64,000 nucleotides of DNA, from NCBI GenBank assembly GCA_016808115.1, contig JAEQBH010005076.1:248001-312000 (forward strand), given 5' to 3'. The stretch is from Tetrastigma voinierianum. Taxonomy: Eukaryota; Streptophyta; Magnoliopsida; Vitales; Vitaceae. Position 1 is the stretch's first letter, and each line of letters starts with the position of its first letter. A program made the translations under genes and the position numbers. Below are positions 48,146-59,948 of this stretch, in pieces. The notes beneath the pieces were generated by a model that was not told the DNA's origin, did not search any database, and saw only the letters and a list, made by a program, of their open reading frames with translations.

Positions 48146-48720
48146 TCCTTCATGCTATTAGATGAGTTTGTTTTACCTGACAGTTGTTCGAGCGATCAGG
48201 AGCGGCCCATGGATTCAAGCAAGCAATTTCGAATTGGAAGTGGAGTCCGCGATACGGATGCTCCAGAACATCTTGTTCCATGGACTACCCCATGAGAATC
48301 CGAACATGCATTTGACTAACTTCCTCGAAGTTTGCGATACCATCAAATACAATGGAGTTACTGAAGAAGCTCTAAGATTACGGTTATTTCCACTTTCACT
48401 CGGGGATAGAGCCAAGCATTGGCTAACCAGTCAGCCACCAGACTCCATTACTACATGGAGCGAGGTTGGTCTGAAGTTTCGACGAGTTCTTTCCCCCTTC
48501 GAGAGATTGCATAGCTTGTCTGAGAGATCGATACGTTTGAGGTATTGGGGAGAATGCGGCGAGGCATGGGACGGGTTCCATGAATTATTGCGAGTGTCAC
48601 TCACCAGGCTAACGGATGGATCGCAGTCCACGCGCCTACTGATAGTGCGAGAAATCTGACGAGACAATGATGGAGTACTGGTGGAGGATCGTTGATGAAG
48701 AAAACCCGCGGACGGGCGTA
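48146..48720 (+). pseudogene. Athila gag, N-terminal half
   Basis: A frame of 165 codons (48162-48659) carries a retrotransposon gag domain: GLPHENPNMHLTNFLEVCD, YNGVTEEALRLRLFPLSL, then DRAKHWLTSQPPDSITTW. This is the Athila-type gag pattern. The usual continuation after TTW (a KFL-FFP stretch) is altered (VGLKFRRVLSPFER), and a stop falls at 48657. Downstream to about 49490 the frame is lost, and only a short lysine- and asparagine-rich pattern is seen. Confidence 0.8.
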
Positions 48721-49491
48721 TGAGATATTGGAAGATCTTTGCGACCAACACTAATCGGTGGCCTAGAGAAGGCTACACGGTAAACACGGTGGGTAGCCGC
48801 AGTAATCTGATCCTCAGCAATCCCGGTAAATCATGTGGCTCGGTGACTAAGCGGCTAAATAGGCGTGAGGAACAACACATGCCATACAGAGACAGCTCCA
48901 TGGGAGTTGTGAATCTGTGGAGGGCGGCCTGGCGGCGCGGAATGTCGGTCAGTAAACCCTACGATGAAACGACCCGATGCGTGTCGAGGGGTTTAATCGG
49001 AGATCAATCACGGCCGAAAGCGGGAGATGTATGGAGTAGTTACCCGGAATCGGAATCGGGAGACGGGTGGGTAATAAATCGGAACGAGAATAATCAAAAC
49101 AACTAAGGGTATGGATGGCGGAACAATTCAGACAATGCCTTGATCGGCCAGGAGCCTAATTAACCACCTCCACGAAGAAAGTGGATTTAGAGCAAGCGCT
49201 ACGCCGCAGATCATTAACTAAATTAAGCGTTCATGAATGAGACGGCGAGAAGCGTCACGGAAAAGCCCGAAGCAACCCGGTTAAACAATCAAGCGACCTG
49301 ACTAAGGTTTAGGAGCACAAATGGGCGAATGGCAGAAGCTTACTTCTGGAAAGGCAACGGGGTTCACTACCAAGCAGATTGAGGCAAACCCTAGAGGAGA
49401 AGGGAAGAATCTTGCAAGGCCATCACTCTGGGTGGAAGAGAATTAGAGAACTTGGGGCCTGACCCGGTGATCGAGAACTAGTAAAATAAGG
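48721..49491 (+). other. Degenerate middle of Athila gag
   Basis: No domain can be read with confidence. The position fits the region between the gag core and the KQF...HINIPF segment. A plus-strand frame at 48720-49106 has no recognised motif. Confidence 0.4.
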
Positions 49492-49869
49492 ATGAGAACC
49501 CAAGCATCCCGGGACCGGATGCAAGATGAGCAGCCAGAATCGATAGCAAGCAAAGATAATAAAGTCGGGAAGGAGCAAACAGGGCAAAACGAGATGAACC
49601 TTTGTCATGCGGTTAGTATCCTCGAGGAGGTTGAAGAAGGCAAGTTAGAGAAGCAATTTGCAAAGTTTCTTGACATCTTCAAGAAGCTACATATTAATAT
49701 ACCCTTTTTGGAGGCACTGGAGAACATGCCAAGTTACGTAAAATTCATGAAAAAGATCTTGGCGAGTAAGAAGAAGTTGGAGGAATATGGGACCATGCTA
49801 GCGAGAGATGCGAGTGCACGTGCAAAAGAAGCTCCCCCGAGCTATAAAGATCAGGAGCTTTTGCTATAG
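49492..49869 (+). pseudogene. Athila gag C-terminal segment
   Basis: A frame of 125 codons carries EEGKLEKQFAKFLDIFKKLH, INIPFLEALENMPSYVKFMK and then ILASKKKLEEY. This conserved helical segment precedes the protease in Athila polyproteins. The frame ends at a stop at 49867, just before the protease motif, which lies in a nearby frame. Confidence 0.8.
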
Positions 49870-49899
49870 TTCTCTATAGAGGCAAGGGTGTATCTGGAA

Positions 49900-50260
49900 A
49901 AGCCACATTGTGACCCGGGAGCCAGCATCAACTTGATGCGTATCGATGTTTAAAAGGCTAAAGGCTGAGGAGGCAAGAAATCGACCACGATCGGTCTGAC
50001 TTGCGGATAGGTCTGACACCCTCGAGGTATGGAGTCGATGTGCTTGACCAAAGTTGGTAGAGTTTCATCCTCCACGATGGGAACTTTGTCGATTACGGAC
50101 ATGGAGGAGGGGGCGACTCGGTCCCCATCATGCCCGGCGGGCCTTTTCTAGCCACGAGAAAACAGATCAATGTGCGAAGGTGAGCTGAGCTAAGAGTCCG
50201 GAAGCGAGATCACTTTCCATGTTTTCCAACCCATGAAGCACCCGAGATGTGATCAAATGA
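49900..50260 (+). pseudogene. Athila aspartic protease
   Basis: CDPGASINLM near 49909-49938 is the active-site word (usually D-L-G-A-S). Further on are YPRG-like and DMEE words, then PIMPGGPFLATRK near 50125-50160, and the sequence HVFQPMKHP near 50210-50240. Two or more frame changes separate these pieces. Reverse transcriptase, RNase H and integrase should follow but are absent. Confidence 0.75.
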
Positions 50261-50530
50261 AGATATCTCCTTGACTTCATTACACGAGAGAGTTTGCGAG
50301 ATGATGCGAAAAACTTAGGGGATAAACTATGGCGCACGAGAGGAAAGACAGAGAAGAGACGAGGGTGTGAGCAGAGGAAGAATATTTCATCCACCTTGAA
50401 CATGGGGTGTGAGCATTATAGGGGGATGCATAAGCATTTCCCAGTTCCTTCTATTCATGTCGCAAAGTGAGATTCAGGGTTGTCGAGCTAACGACATTAA
50501 ACATAGCGCTTCTTGGGAGGCAACCCAAGT
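50261..50530 (+). other. Deletion junction: pol missing, post-pol sequence resumes
   Basis: From protease the sequence passes within about 150 bp into GAGCTAACGACATTAAACA and CTTCTTGGGAGGCAACCCAA (about 50483-50526), which in Athila elements lie after pol. About 3 kb of pol is therefore deleted. The element is non-autonomous. Confidence 0.65.
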
Positions 50531-50739
50531 GTTCTAAAACTTTGTTTTTAAGCTTTCAGTTCTATTGTTGTTTTCAGCAATTTTTGATTTCTCATATCCA
50601 CATGATCGGTGTTTTACGCTTGTTACGAGATTGTAATTGCGGGACCGGAAGCGTGGGTGCGGATCTTTAGGCGTGTTCAATACGAATGATGTTTACACGT
50701 GGAGTTCTGAAAGGGGGCTGAGTTGTGTGTTCAAAATTT

Positions 50740-51110
50740 CTTGCGAACACGCTCTGTACGTCGGCGGCGTGGAGATCTCCGCGTCGCTGACGTCGAGCCT
50801 CCTTTCTGCAATCGCGTCGCGGCGTGGATTCTCACGCGTCGCTGACGCCATTTTTGAAGCCCTGCGTCGCGTCGGCGTCATTTTGAAGCCCTCCCCCGTC
50901 GCGTCGTGGATTCTCCGCGTCGCGACTTCAAAATTTCCTACTCTCATCCGCGTCGCGGCGTGAATTCCTACTCCCGCGTCGCGAAGCCATTTTTTGAAGC
51001 TCTGCAATCGCGTCGCGGCGTGAGCAATGCGTCAGCGGCGTCATTTTGGTCATATCCTACGCCGCCCGCGTCGCGGCGTGAACTGCGTCGCTGACGTGGT
51101 ATTCGCAAGA
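50740..51110 (+). repeat. CGCGTCGCGGCGT repeat block inside Athila
   Basis: At least ten variants of GCGTCGCGGCGTGA or CGCGTCGCGACGTC recur over about 370 bp. They are decayed forms of the 12-bp palindrome in the LTRs. The block is strongly GC-rich in an otherwise AT-rich window. No reading frame through it resembles a known protein. Confidence 0.7.
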
Positions 51111-51589
51111 ATGGTTCATTTTGGCTCTTCATCTCACACACCTTCACGCATCGAAACCCTAGCTCCCTGCGTCTCGCGCTTCACCGGACACAGCCGACTC
51201 CCATCACCGGTCGGAGACCTCACTTCCTTTCGTAGGCCACTTTGTAAGTCACCCTCTTTGGCCGGGTTTTGGGTCATGTAGTGGCATTCCCACCCTTTGT
51301 GTGCCCGATTCTAGCTTGGGTCTGATGGTCCCAGAGTTTCTTTGTTGCTTTCGTTTGGTCTAGAGGTATTGTAGGTCCTCATTTTGGGTCTTCTAGGTTC
51401 CTTTAGGATCTCATAGTCCCATTTAGGTTTTGTTGAGTCCTTAGGTAGTTATTTAGTTGATTTTGCGGTGCACATTAGGTGCTTGATATTTTTTTTTTTT
51501 TTTTTGTCTAGGTTAGTATGTACTGCCAGAAGCCAGTTACACTTGGCCCAGTCGGCCCATCGAGGACCCAGGCTCCGGCGTTCGATGCC

Positions 51590-52730
51590 TCCACGTTTTT
51601 ATATGGCCCTTGTCGGTCGATTTGCCTGATTTACCACTTAGATCGCCGTTAGGAGAAAGGGGTTTCACCACCGATGAGTTTCTTTAGAAGAAAGACAATC
51701 GAGGCTAAAGGGCAGGCGTGCCTTATGCGACCCTCGTCCGGCGATGGCGTAGTTAGGGATTTTCTACGCCCGACCTCGCGTCCCATGTCCTCGAAAGGTC
51801 GGGTGCGAGGTATGTCCGACCATTTGAGTCGATCAATAGTTTCTATGGCCTAGAGCATGTCCCAGTTTTCCTTTGATCGACTCAGCGAGCATCAGAGCTT
51901 CCATGAGGTCATCAGCGTATTGACGAGGGCGGGGTGAGTGGAGGATCGGCAGTCGCGAACACGTGCGGTCGATTTCAAGGCCGAGCATTTGCTTTACATT
52001 CCTAAGGTTTGGCACCATTCATCAGCCGTCTTATCAGGCGGCGAATGTGGTGTGAGTGGCAGCCAGTTCACAGCAACCGCCATTATCGGAGGATATACCA
52101 TTCGATGTAGAGGCGAGGTTATCGGATGCCATCCTCCATGCTTAAGATGCGAAGATGAACACAGGGGCTTTACGATATTTGAAGCGTAATGCGAAACAAG
52201 CGGGGTGCCCTGGACGACAACGACGCGGCTCAGCCCCCATAAAGCCATATCGCATCCAGCGGGACTTTGATGTCGTTTGGGACCTCGATTGATCGATCTG
52301 ACGGAGTGAGCGATATGGGCTGCGTTTGTGGATCCACTGAGCGAACCTGGGGACTTTGTGGTTATCTCAATCCGATACGCCTCTTCATGTCGTCTCGACC
52401 ACCTCCCAGCGGCCTCGAGGCGGCCACTCCTCCTAGTCATGCACGATCGCGAGGGCGGTGCTCGCTCACTTGCGGCGTTTTGGCGCTATACGGGATGAGA
52501 CCGAGCGCAGGAGTACCGTTACCCCGAGACATGGGCGTTGCGTCTTCGATATGCGGGCCGATTACGGCGTCGGGCCATCGTTCTGGCGGCCCGGTACATG
52601 CGAGCCCGGCTGCGGCTCGCGGCTTTCACATCACCACCACCTCGCGCGTTGATATTGGGGTTCTTACCCTACATCTTTTATCTTGCAGGTGGGACCTTCC
52701 GGATATTTTGTTTGGGGGGAGGGGTGTGGT
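51590..52730 (+). pseudogene. Athila 3' ORF, putative plant transposon protein domain
   Basis: Fragments such as GFTTDEF (about 51660), FYARP-like and RVRG words (51760-51810), then FESINSFYGLEHVP (about 51825-51866) follow the pattern of the 'putative plant transposon protein' region found after pol in Athila-type elements. The rest is GC-rich and broken in all frames. A plus-strand frame at 52267-52803 shows no recognised domain. The function of this domain is unknown. The match is by pattern only. Confidence 0.4.
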
Positions 52731-54037
52731 GATTGGGTATTATGTTTTTGTGTTTTGTTTATGGTGTTTTGGTTATTGTTGTGTTGGTTTTAGTAGTATG
52801 TAGGCTTTTTAGTGTGTTCCGCATATTAGTTGTGTTTTGTTGTTAGTATTACATACAGTTAGTGGTGGTGTTTAGGTTTAGTTTTGGTTTATTTTGCATC
52901 GCACTTTCATGTTGATGGGTCATGTGTTAGTTGTTTGCGTGTGTTTTAGGACATTTTTGCATATAGTGATTGCATACATGTGTGCCATGTTGAAAATTGA
53001 GAATCAATTTTGGATTGAGTTCACTCTGAAAACTTACATTCGAATCATCTTGTCTGCTTGATGCTTAGTAATTAGGTTGAATAGTTGAAAAGAGCTAGTA
53101 GATCAATCCAGGGTAGTCAAGAACGAGTTCTCAAAACCCTATCACTCACACACTAGTGACTTTTAGGTATGTAAGTCTTAGAACCAACTACTAAAGTTCG
53201 ATCAACCTAGAAATTCGAACCATTTGAGTGATGGGACACCTGTCAGAAGATTTGTGAGCTGACGAAAATACAAAAAGCATTAGAAAAGAGAAAAAGAAAA
53301 GAAATATGACAAAAATAGGTATATGCATAGAGTAAAGGCGGGATCATCCAATCCGAGATCTGGGCCTGATGCGGGGGCCTATCAAAACCTAATGCCACTA
53401 GCTTGTGGAGTCATTGACTTCCTTTGCGCTACATGGGACGAAGATGGATCATTCACGCAACCTAGGGCCTTTTGAGTTTGGTTGAGTGTTCGAGGTGGAT
53501 TTGAAGGGGTGAATGCCTGGTGCCCTTAACCAAGCGAGTGGGGAGTCTGATGGATCCGCTCTGGGAACCTTTCGGTAAGGCTTCTTGGCACTAGGTCTTC
53601 TTCCGTTTTATTTTTTTGGTACATAGGACATTTAAGGTATGTGGACATAAATAAATGGGTGCGTTCTATCCTTGTCTAGTTAAACTTCTTCCCCAATAGG
53701 TGGAGTTGAGCTTAAGTTTGGGGGTCATCGGGACCTAGGCATGATACGGAGTCACTCATTATAAGCACGTAGGGATTTTAGGAAGGTATTGAACACCATG
53801 GGATTTGATGCACTAGTCAGTTTCACTATCTCGTCGAATTCTGCAGAAAGTGAATATCGTATGCCTTTCTTGAACCGCCGAGCAAAACAGTGGGTATGTG
53901 AGTCAATCCAAATTGATCCCCTATTTTTCAGCATGTGCATTACTGTAGTAGTGTGAGTTATATTATGTCGGGTGTGTGCGTACTGTCTAGAGTCGGTTCT
54001 TGCTTGAGAGCCAAGCGAAACTAGGATTTAGAGAGTG
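52731..54037 (+). other. Athila 3' non-coding region
   Basis: No gene. T/G-rich sequence (52730-52950) is followed by ordinary unique-looking sequence. AGCTTAAGTTTGGGGGTC at 53711-53728 is a purine-rich word common in the 3' region of this clade. AAACTAGGATTTAGAGAGTG lies directly before the 3' LTR and is the candidate polypurine primer. Confidence 0.55.
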
Positions 54038-55226
54038 TGATGAGTGCCTAAAACACTCATCTTACACTCAGCGTGATTTAAAATCATTTTCACATTTATT
54101 TTATAATAATGGTATAGTTTTTTGTGGCTAGATCCACTGATTTCGGTATGCAGTGTGATTCTGAGTTCATTTGGGCATAAAAAGTAGCTTTGGGCGGTTT
54201 TGGAGCGGGAGGAGCAAACAAAGGTAGCCCGTCGCGTCGGCGTCACTGCGTCAGCGTCTTGCGGCTCGCGGCGTCACGTAATCAAGCACGTCGCGGCGTC
54301 CTGCGTCGCGACGTCAGCTCAATCTGCCCTCATCATTAAAAGCAAATGAGGGTTCAGAAATCAGGGGATCGGGAGGCGCACGAAGAGAGGCACGGGTTTC
54401 GAGAGCAGAGTGACACTGATTTCGAGGAAGTGCCCGGGAATTGTAACGCTTTTCATTTTTCGTATATTTTCGGATCTTAGAACAATGTTTTCTTTATTAA
54501 AAAACGGTTCATCTTTTATTTCATTATGTTCTAGATCTCTTCTAGGGTTACATCGAGCCACATCCTGAACGGTGGATTAAGTTTGACCTTTCATGTTATT
54601 CGGTTATTTATTAATTTATGTCATATCTACTCTATTCTGCATTTCAATTATATGATAGCAATAAGCGATGTTAGCATAATCCCTGGCAGAATCAGGGTCG
54701 AGATGAGGGTATTCGAGGATCTGGGAAGGAAGTAGCCTTTAGCGGTCGGTTAATAGAGATATTAGGAACTGAAGGTGGTATTTGGGGTGAAACATTTAAG
54801 CATTTCGGAATCTGGGTCGAGATAAGAGATATACTCGATTATTCACGAGATGGCGGATATACCTCGAGAGAGAGGATATCTCGTAGGCAAGATCACCTCG
54901 CCCGATTGACATATTATAAATAGATGGAATAACAAGATCTTTAGAAATGTAATCCATTGAGCGTGATAGGGAGATTCTTTCTGGCATCTTCATTAATTCA
55001 CTAAAGGTAATAAGCTTAGTTGCGGTTCATACTTAATTTTTTACCTAGAACCCTTTATTCGGATATTGTGCAAAAGCGGGAACCTGCGTAGTCAATTTAC
55101 CATTCCACACATTGGATGTCGATGTCAAAAGTAGTTAAATTACAACGCTAGCATATTACTTGGAGACTCACGCGTGCACTTGCGCACTTAGGCATTCATT
55201 TTATACACCGCGTTTTCGGCCTGTCA
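54038..55226 (+). mobile_element. 3' LTR of the Athila element
   Basis: It begins TGATGAGTGCC and ends GGCCTGTCA, 1189 bp, followed by the right target copy GTTAG at 55227-55231. It is collinear with the 5' LTR, but the palindromes have partly decayed (about 54225-54320). LTR divergence is spread in small changes, so insertion age cannot be judged without alignment. Confidence 0.9.
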
Positions 55227-55326
55227 GTTAGTATCTAGGTATTATCTTAATATATGACATGTACTACCTCAGCATTGTTCATTATGATTGTACCTATGAC
55301 ATTAAGATAGTACCTAAGTACTATCA
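55227..55326. repeat. Small fold-back element, copy B (right of Athila)
   Basis: Left arm 55227-55264, right arm 55290-55325. The inner palindrome GATAGTAC-CTAA-GTACTATC is perfect at 55306-55325. The Athila element entered at the outer edge of the left arm. Confidence 0.6.
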
Positions 55327-56636
55327 TATATGAAATACAATTATTTTCTATGAAACTATACTAAGTCATTTTATTTTATATTATTTACCAAATCAGTAAT
55401 TTGAAAAACACAAGTTTCCCTTTAATTTCTAAGCGGGTTTGATGATGATTTTATTTAAGGGGTGTTTGGTACATTTGAATGAGGAATGAGAATAAAGGAT
55501 CCATTTCTATTCTTATTTCTAGGAGTTTTAAAAAACTAATATAAATCGAAGAAAAACATGGTTTGAAAAATAATCTTAATTTTAGTATAGTTTTTCTTTC
55601 ATATAGGCACTACTTGGGATGAGAGATTTAAAAGGTAAAGATGTCTTTTCAAAAGACACTTTTGATATAAATTCAAAAAGTATGAAAGTGTTCATTCAGT
55701 ACTTTCAATCTAAGTCAAAAATTTCAAAATTATAAGGTTTATCTTCAAAACCTTGGAGTTTTAGAAAGTGTTTTTTGTCAAGCCATGAGGTGTCACAGTG
55801 GGCAAGTGTATACACAAGAAGCACCTTTAAGTTATATCACATCCGGACTAACGAAAATCACTATTCAAGAGGATTTTGAAATTATTTTTCAAAAGACACT
55901 TTACGGCTTAGATTTCAAAATTTTATAAAGTGTATCTTCAAGAAACACTTTCCATAAAAAAAAAAACACTAGATTTGAAATATTTCTTAACCCTTTATTA
56001 TTTAAGAAATTTTTATTTTTTATTTAGGCTAAATGTCTAAAACCCCTCTTATTTATCATATAATGAGTAATAATTTGATTCAAATTCATATTGTTTGGAT
56101 TAGTTTATGAATCTTAAATGAGAATGATTATTTATATATTCCATTATTTGATAATACTAGGAAATTGAATGAAAAAAAAATGACAATAATAGCCTATCAC
56201 ACAATTTTAAATAATTTTTATTGAAATTTTTTCCTATTTTGGAATATATAAATTAAAAAAAAGATTAAATTTCCTATGTTCGGTTAGTATAAATTCTTCA
56301 TTTTTGCCTAAAAGAATATCAAAATGCTGTGAGAGAGCCACATAATGTGGATGTCTTTTGCTTTTGACTGTTGAGATCTGGTCTCTTCAAGAGTTTGTAG
56401 CAATTTTCCTCTCTTTCCACTCCTTGATATGTGTAATGAAAAGGACTGAATAATAAAATTTAATAACAAAAAACAATACACATATATACATCTATATATA
56501 CATATGTATGTATGTGTGTTTTAACATGATATAATATGACATACCTTCCTCATATCAGTAAGAGGTTTCATGTGTTCTTCAAGCATAACTGCCTTTAACA
56601 GCATCCAGACCACATTTCTTAACCACCATGAATCCA
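55327..56636. other. Non-coding AT-rich flank, copy B
   Basis: No gene. Collinear with 21022-22341, including the SINE-like body at 55771-55873, whose poly-T is only six bases here, and the CATATATA-rich stretch near 56480-56515. Confidence 0.6.
55759..55873 (-). mobile_element. SINE-like retroposon, copy B
   Basis: Homologue of 21449-21580. The left TTTTAGAAA is intact (55759-55767). The right copy is changed to ATTTTGAAA. The poly-A tail has shortened to six. Confidence 0.45.
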
Positions 56637-56974
56637 TGTTGGGTTATGGGTATGGGTCACCCAAGTGGGCTTGACCCAACCCGAAACTCATAAGACCACA
56701 TTCAAGGGATGTGTCTTCCTGAAAGGATGTATCAGAATCTATAAATATAATTAAGAACCTAGTTCACTCTCTGGTTTGATTCTTTTTTGAACAAAAAACT
56801 TACACGTTTAAGAAGATTTTCTCTCTTCTCATGCTTTTGATCATCCAAACACAAGGAAAGTGTTCATCATGTGATTTACATAGAATCTGTTTTTGGCCAG
56901 AAGCATTGAAAACACAAAATTCGTGCTCGACAAGTAAGTATTAGATTGTGATTCTAACATTGGTACTAGAGCTA
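56637..56974 (+). mobile_element. Copia-type 5' LTR and primer-binding site, copy B
   Basis: It starts TGTTGGGTTATGG and ends ATTCTAACA at 56959, followed by TTGGTACTAGAGCT. It matches 22342-22674 closely. After the primer-binding site the two copies diverge (here TATTACTCTGTG), so the sequence beyond this point was rearranged in one of them. Confidence 0.65.
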
Positions 56975-57291
56975 TTACTCTGTGTTTTTGTGCTTCATCT
57001 CGTGTTTGGGATGAATCACTTAGATTTTTTTTGAAAAGTCGAACTTTTCTTTTGGGGTGAGATGAGGATTGAGTCACAGTGCAAAAATTAGATGATTAGA
57101 AAGAACTCATCAAGATCTTTTCAATGAGTATATACTCGTATTTTTTCGATCATTGGTGAATTTATTATGACCAAAGCACAAAACAACCAATAATAAAATA
57201 TATATATATATCAACAACCAATAAAATATCAATTAGGAATAATCTCTCTTGCTACAAACTAGTGAAAACTGAAAAAGAAATTAAAACTCAC
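56975..57291. other. Rearranged junction next to response-regulator exon 3
   Basis: No gene. Between 57165 and 57242 the words TTATGACCAAAGCACA, AACAACCAATAATAAAA and AAAATATCAATTA also occur in the copia flank beside the polypurine tract (for example 5418-5450), but in a different order. A retroelement fragment has been joined near the broken end of the gene. Confidence 0.5.
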
Positions 57292-59253
57292 TATCAAAGC
57301 CAATCTGGTTTACGGCATCCACGAACTTCTGATGTAGATCAACAGACTAAACCACTCTGGCTTTTTTTGATGTTGATGGATCAACTAAATCTTTGTCATC
57401 ATGCCTTCCGTTTTCCACATCTTTTCGTTTTCTAGTTGCGCCCAGCTCAACTCCATCTAGTTGGTGCCCATCGTCAAACTCATCTGATCTACTTATCATC
57501 ATCTGAATTTCACGCATAGATTCATAACTTTCAACATCTTTTCCCTCATTCATTTTCTTCCTCAATACATGTTGCCATATATTCTTAAGCTGTTTCATTA
57601 GAACAGGCTTGAGAAGGTAATCACAAGCTCCATGCTGAACACCTTTCATCACTCTACTTGTTTCCCCATCAACAGACATCACTGCGATTCTGGGACACTT
57701 CTTCTTGAGAAGCCCAAAGAGAAGAAGGCGTGGGAGAAGCGAAAAAAAGGAAAAATACACAGTGAACTCACTAATACAAACAGAGTGATCCATCTCAAAT
57801 TAAGCATGTTCAAGAGTTTAAAAGCCATCCATATCCAGCATATTAACATCACTTATCACAATGTCAAAACCATCTTTTCTCTCGAAGCATATTCAAAGGC
57901 ATCTCTTGCTAAACAGCAGATTGTCACTGCACACATACATGAATAAATGACAATGAAACAAAATTATCAGCAAAAGAATAAACTTTCTTTGAGCAAGGAA
58001 ACATGAAAGACATGCTGCAAGTGTTAAACAAATGGAATCTAAATAATCACATGGGGAAAAAAATTACATGTTATCCAATCAGATTTTCTAGGATCGATAT
58101 TCCTAAGCAACTATGGTTTGCAAATGTTGAACAGAGTTGTGAGAAGATTCACAAACAGCTGCAATTCTCTTAATCTCAATAACTACATCCAAACCATCTC
58201 ATACCTAATCATACGTGAGGATTTAAGGATGACCTAAACATTGGTTCAATCTTTCCTGATTATTTAAGTTTTCAAGCTACTAAAATAGCAAAGCTTACAT
58301 GAGGAAAAAAATAAAAAGTAAAAAATAAAAAAGAAAGAAAGGGAAAACACTCCAAATTCCAAAATATGGGAATCGACTGAACTTCCAATACTAAAATTAC
58401 AGAAACTTAAATGGGAAAAAATAAAAATAATAATAAATAAGAAAAACAAGGAAAGGAAAGGAAAACACTCGAAATTCCAAAATATGAGAATCGAAACTGG
58501 AGCTTTAGCTTCTATTAGATCATAAAAGTTCACTGAGAACCATGCAAGGCTTCTAGGTTTATGGTATCCATAACGTCGAGAAAGCAATTTATTTTCATGG
58601 AATTTGGAAAAAATTGTATTAATTTTTTAACTAAGAATCCTCTTTATAGGAAACAGGAAATTGGCCAGACAAAGTTTGGCAGCAATGTCCGACAAATTTC
58701 CCACGGCTATCATAACCCATAAATAAAAAGAAAGAAACAAAAAACATCACAAATAAGTTAAAGCGTAACATCACTAACCCCACTAAATTCTCTAATACCT
58801 ATTTCGATACTAGGAAAATCAAGGGAGAACCCTCAAATTATAAATAGCACAGAATAAAAAAGGAAAGTAAAGAAAATAACTCCACTAACACCGACAGTTT
58901 GAGACCACAAAGTTTTAAATCATTGCCGATTCTAGATGATGGAAATTTAGAATCCATTTTGATTTCTTCTCGTTTCCCACATTTTCTAAGCAACCAAACG
59001 CACAAACAAACCAAACACAAGCAAAATCCAGCAGCCATCTTTCTGCTCAGCCATGCAACTGATGCACGTAACAGTAAAAAAGACACTTAATTACAGAAAA
59101 ACCTAGAAACAGAGAGGAAAATTGACCTTCATAAGAACACTTTCTCAGCATTTTTTCAAGGATTTTGAGCCAAGTTGGGTCATCATCAACAACAAGAACA
59201 CGAAGACCAGCTGGAAATGCATCAGTTCTTGGTGAACAAAACCCACTTTCCAT
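57292..59253 (-). pseudogene. Type-B response regulator pseudogene, copy B
   Basis: Homologue of 23025-24939 with the opposite pattern of damage. Exon 1 (59253-59127) is intact, with the acidic pocket and following residues VLVVDDDPTWLKILEKMLRK. Exon 2 (57926-57772) is broken: ISDVN is followed by MLDMDGF and a stop. Exon 3 (57681-57292) is intact from MSVDGETSRVMKGVQ, with the conserved receiver lysine in DYLLKP, through REIQMMISRSDEF and a basic KKAR stretch. It then has TAG at 57347-57349 where a tryptophan codon starts the GARP (Myb-like) DNA-binding domain. SVDLHQKFV and NQIGFD follow, and a GTGAGT donor at the usual intron position. Later exons are absent. As read it encodes no working factor. 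Confidence 0.85.
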
Positions 59254-59542
59254 GGCTGGGGACTGTGAGAGATCTGAGAACAGAGACGATGGAAGCTAGG
59301 GCTTTTTGTAGCTTTTCCATAAGCAGTGTCTTATGTAAAGATGATCGGAAAGAGTTTTAAAATGAGGGTTACAGTTACAAACCGACTATAATTGGCGCCG
59401 GTTCCTTAAACTAACCCCCGGCCCATGTTAGTTCAGTACCCATGTCACTCCTCCAAGAAAATTGGTTTTTTATTTTTAAATTAATGTTGGCACGAAACAT
59501 GAATCTCACTTTCAAGCCAAACCAGAAGTTACAATATTAATA
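59254..59542. other. Upstream flank of the response regulator, copy B
   Basis: Collinear with 24940-25227. No gene and no clear promoter element. It ends at TTAATA before the miniature element. Confidence 0.5.
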
Positions 59543-59917
59543 TAACACCCTTAAAATTATTATTAATAAATATATTTATAATAAAATTTATTATAAATTT
59601 ATAAATTTATTTATAATTTATTTTCTTTTATAAATAAATTATTTTATATTAATAATTTTGACATTTTGGTCTATTTTAAAATTTTTTATAGAATATTAAA
59701 CATCAATTTTTAAAAATAAAAATAAAAGTATCGTTATTTTAAATATAATTAAATTATTGATTATAATTAAATTTTTATTAAATTTTAGTTTAATTTATTA
59801 AATCTAATAAATAAAAATCAAATTTTATTTTCTTAATTTAAAATAAATTTTAAAATTATTTATATTAAATTTTATTACAAATATATTTATTTATAATAAA
59901 TTTAAAGATTATTTACA
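59543..59917. mobile_element. AT-rich miniature inverted-repeat element, founder-type copy B
   Basis: It begins TAACACCCTTAAAATTATTA with the complete left inverted repeat and leads through the spacer to the LTR at 59949. The right inverted repeat is altered (TTTAAAGATTATTTACA). Together with 25228-25588 it shows the junction with non-array DNA, where the element is not joined to copia internal sequence. Confidence 0.7.
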
Positions 59918-59948
59918 TTAGTAAGGTGTTAAATTAAGGGTGGGGGAG

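Noticed and set aside
52267..52803. A 178-codon plus-strand gene in the Athila 3' region.
   Set aside because: GC-rich composition with overlapping frames on both strands and no recognisable motif. It is likely part of the decayed post-pol ORF in the wrong frame.
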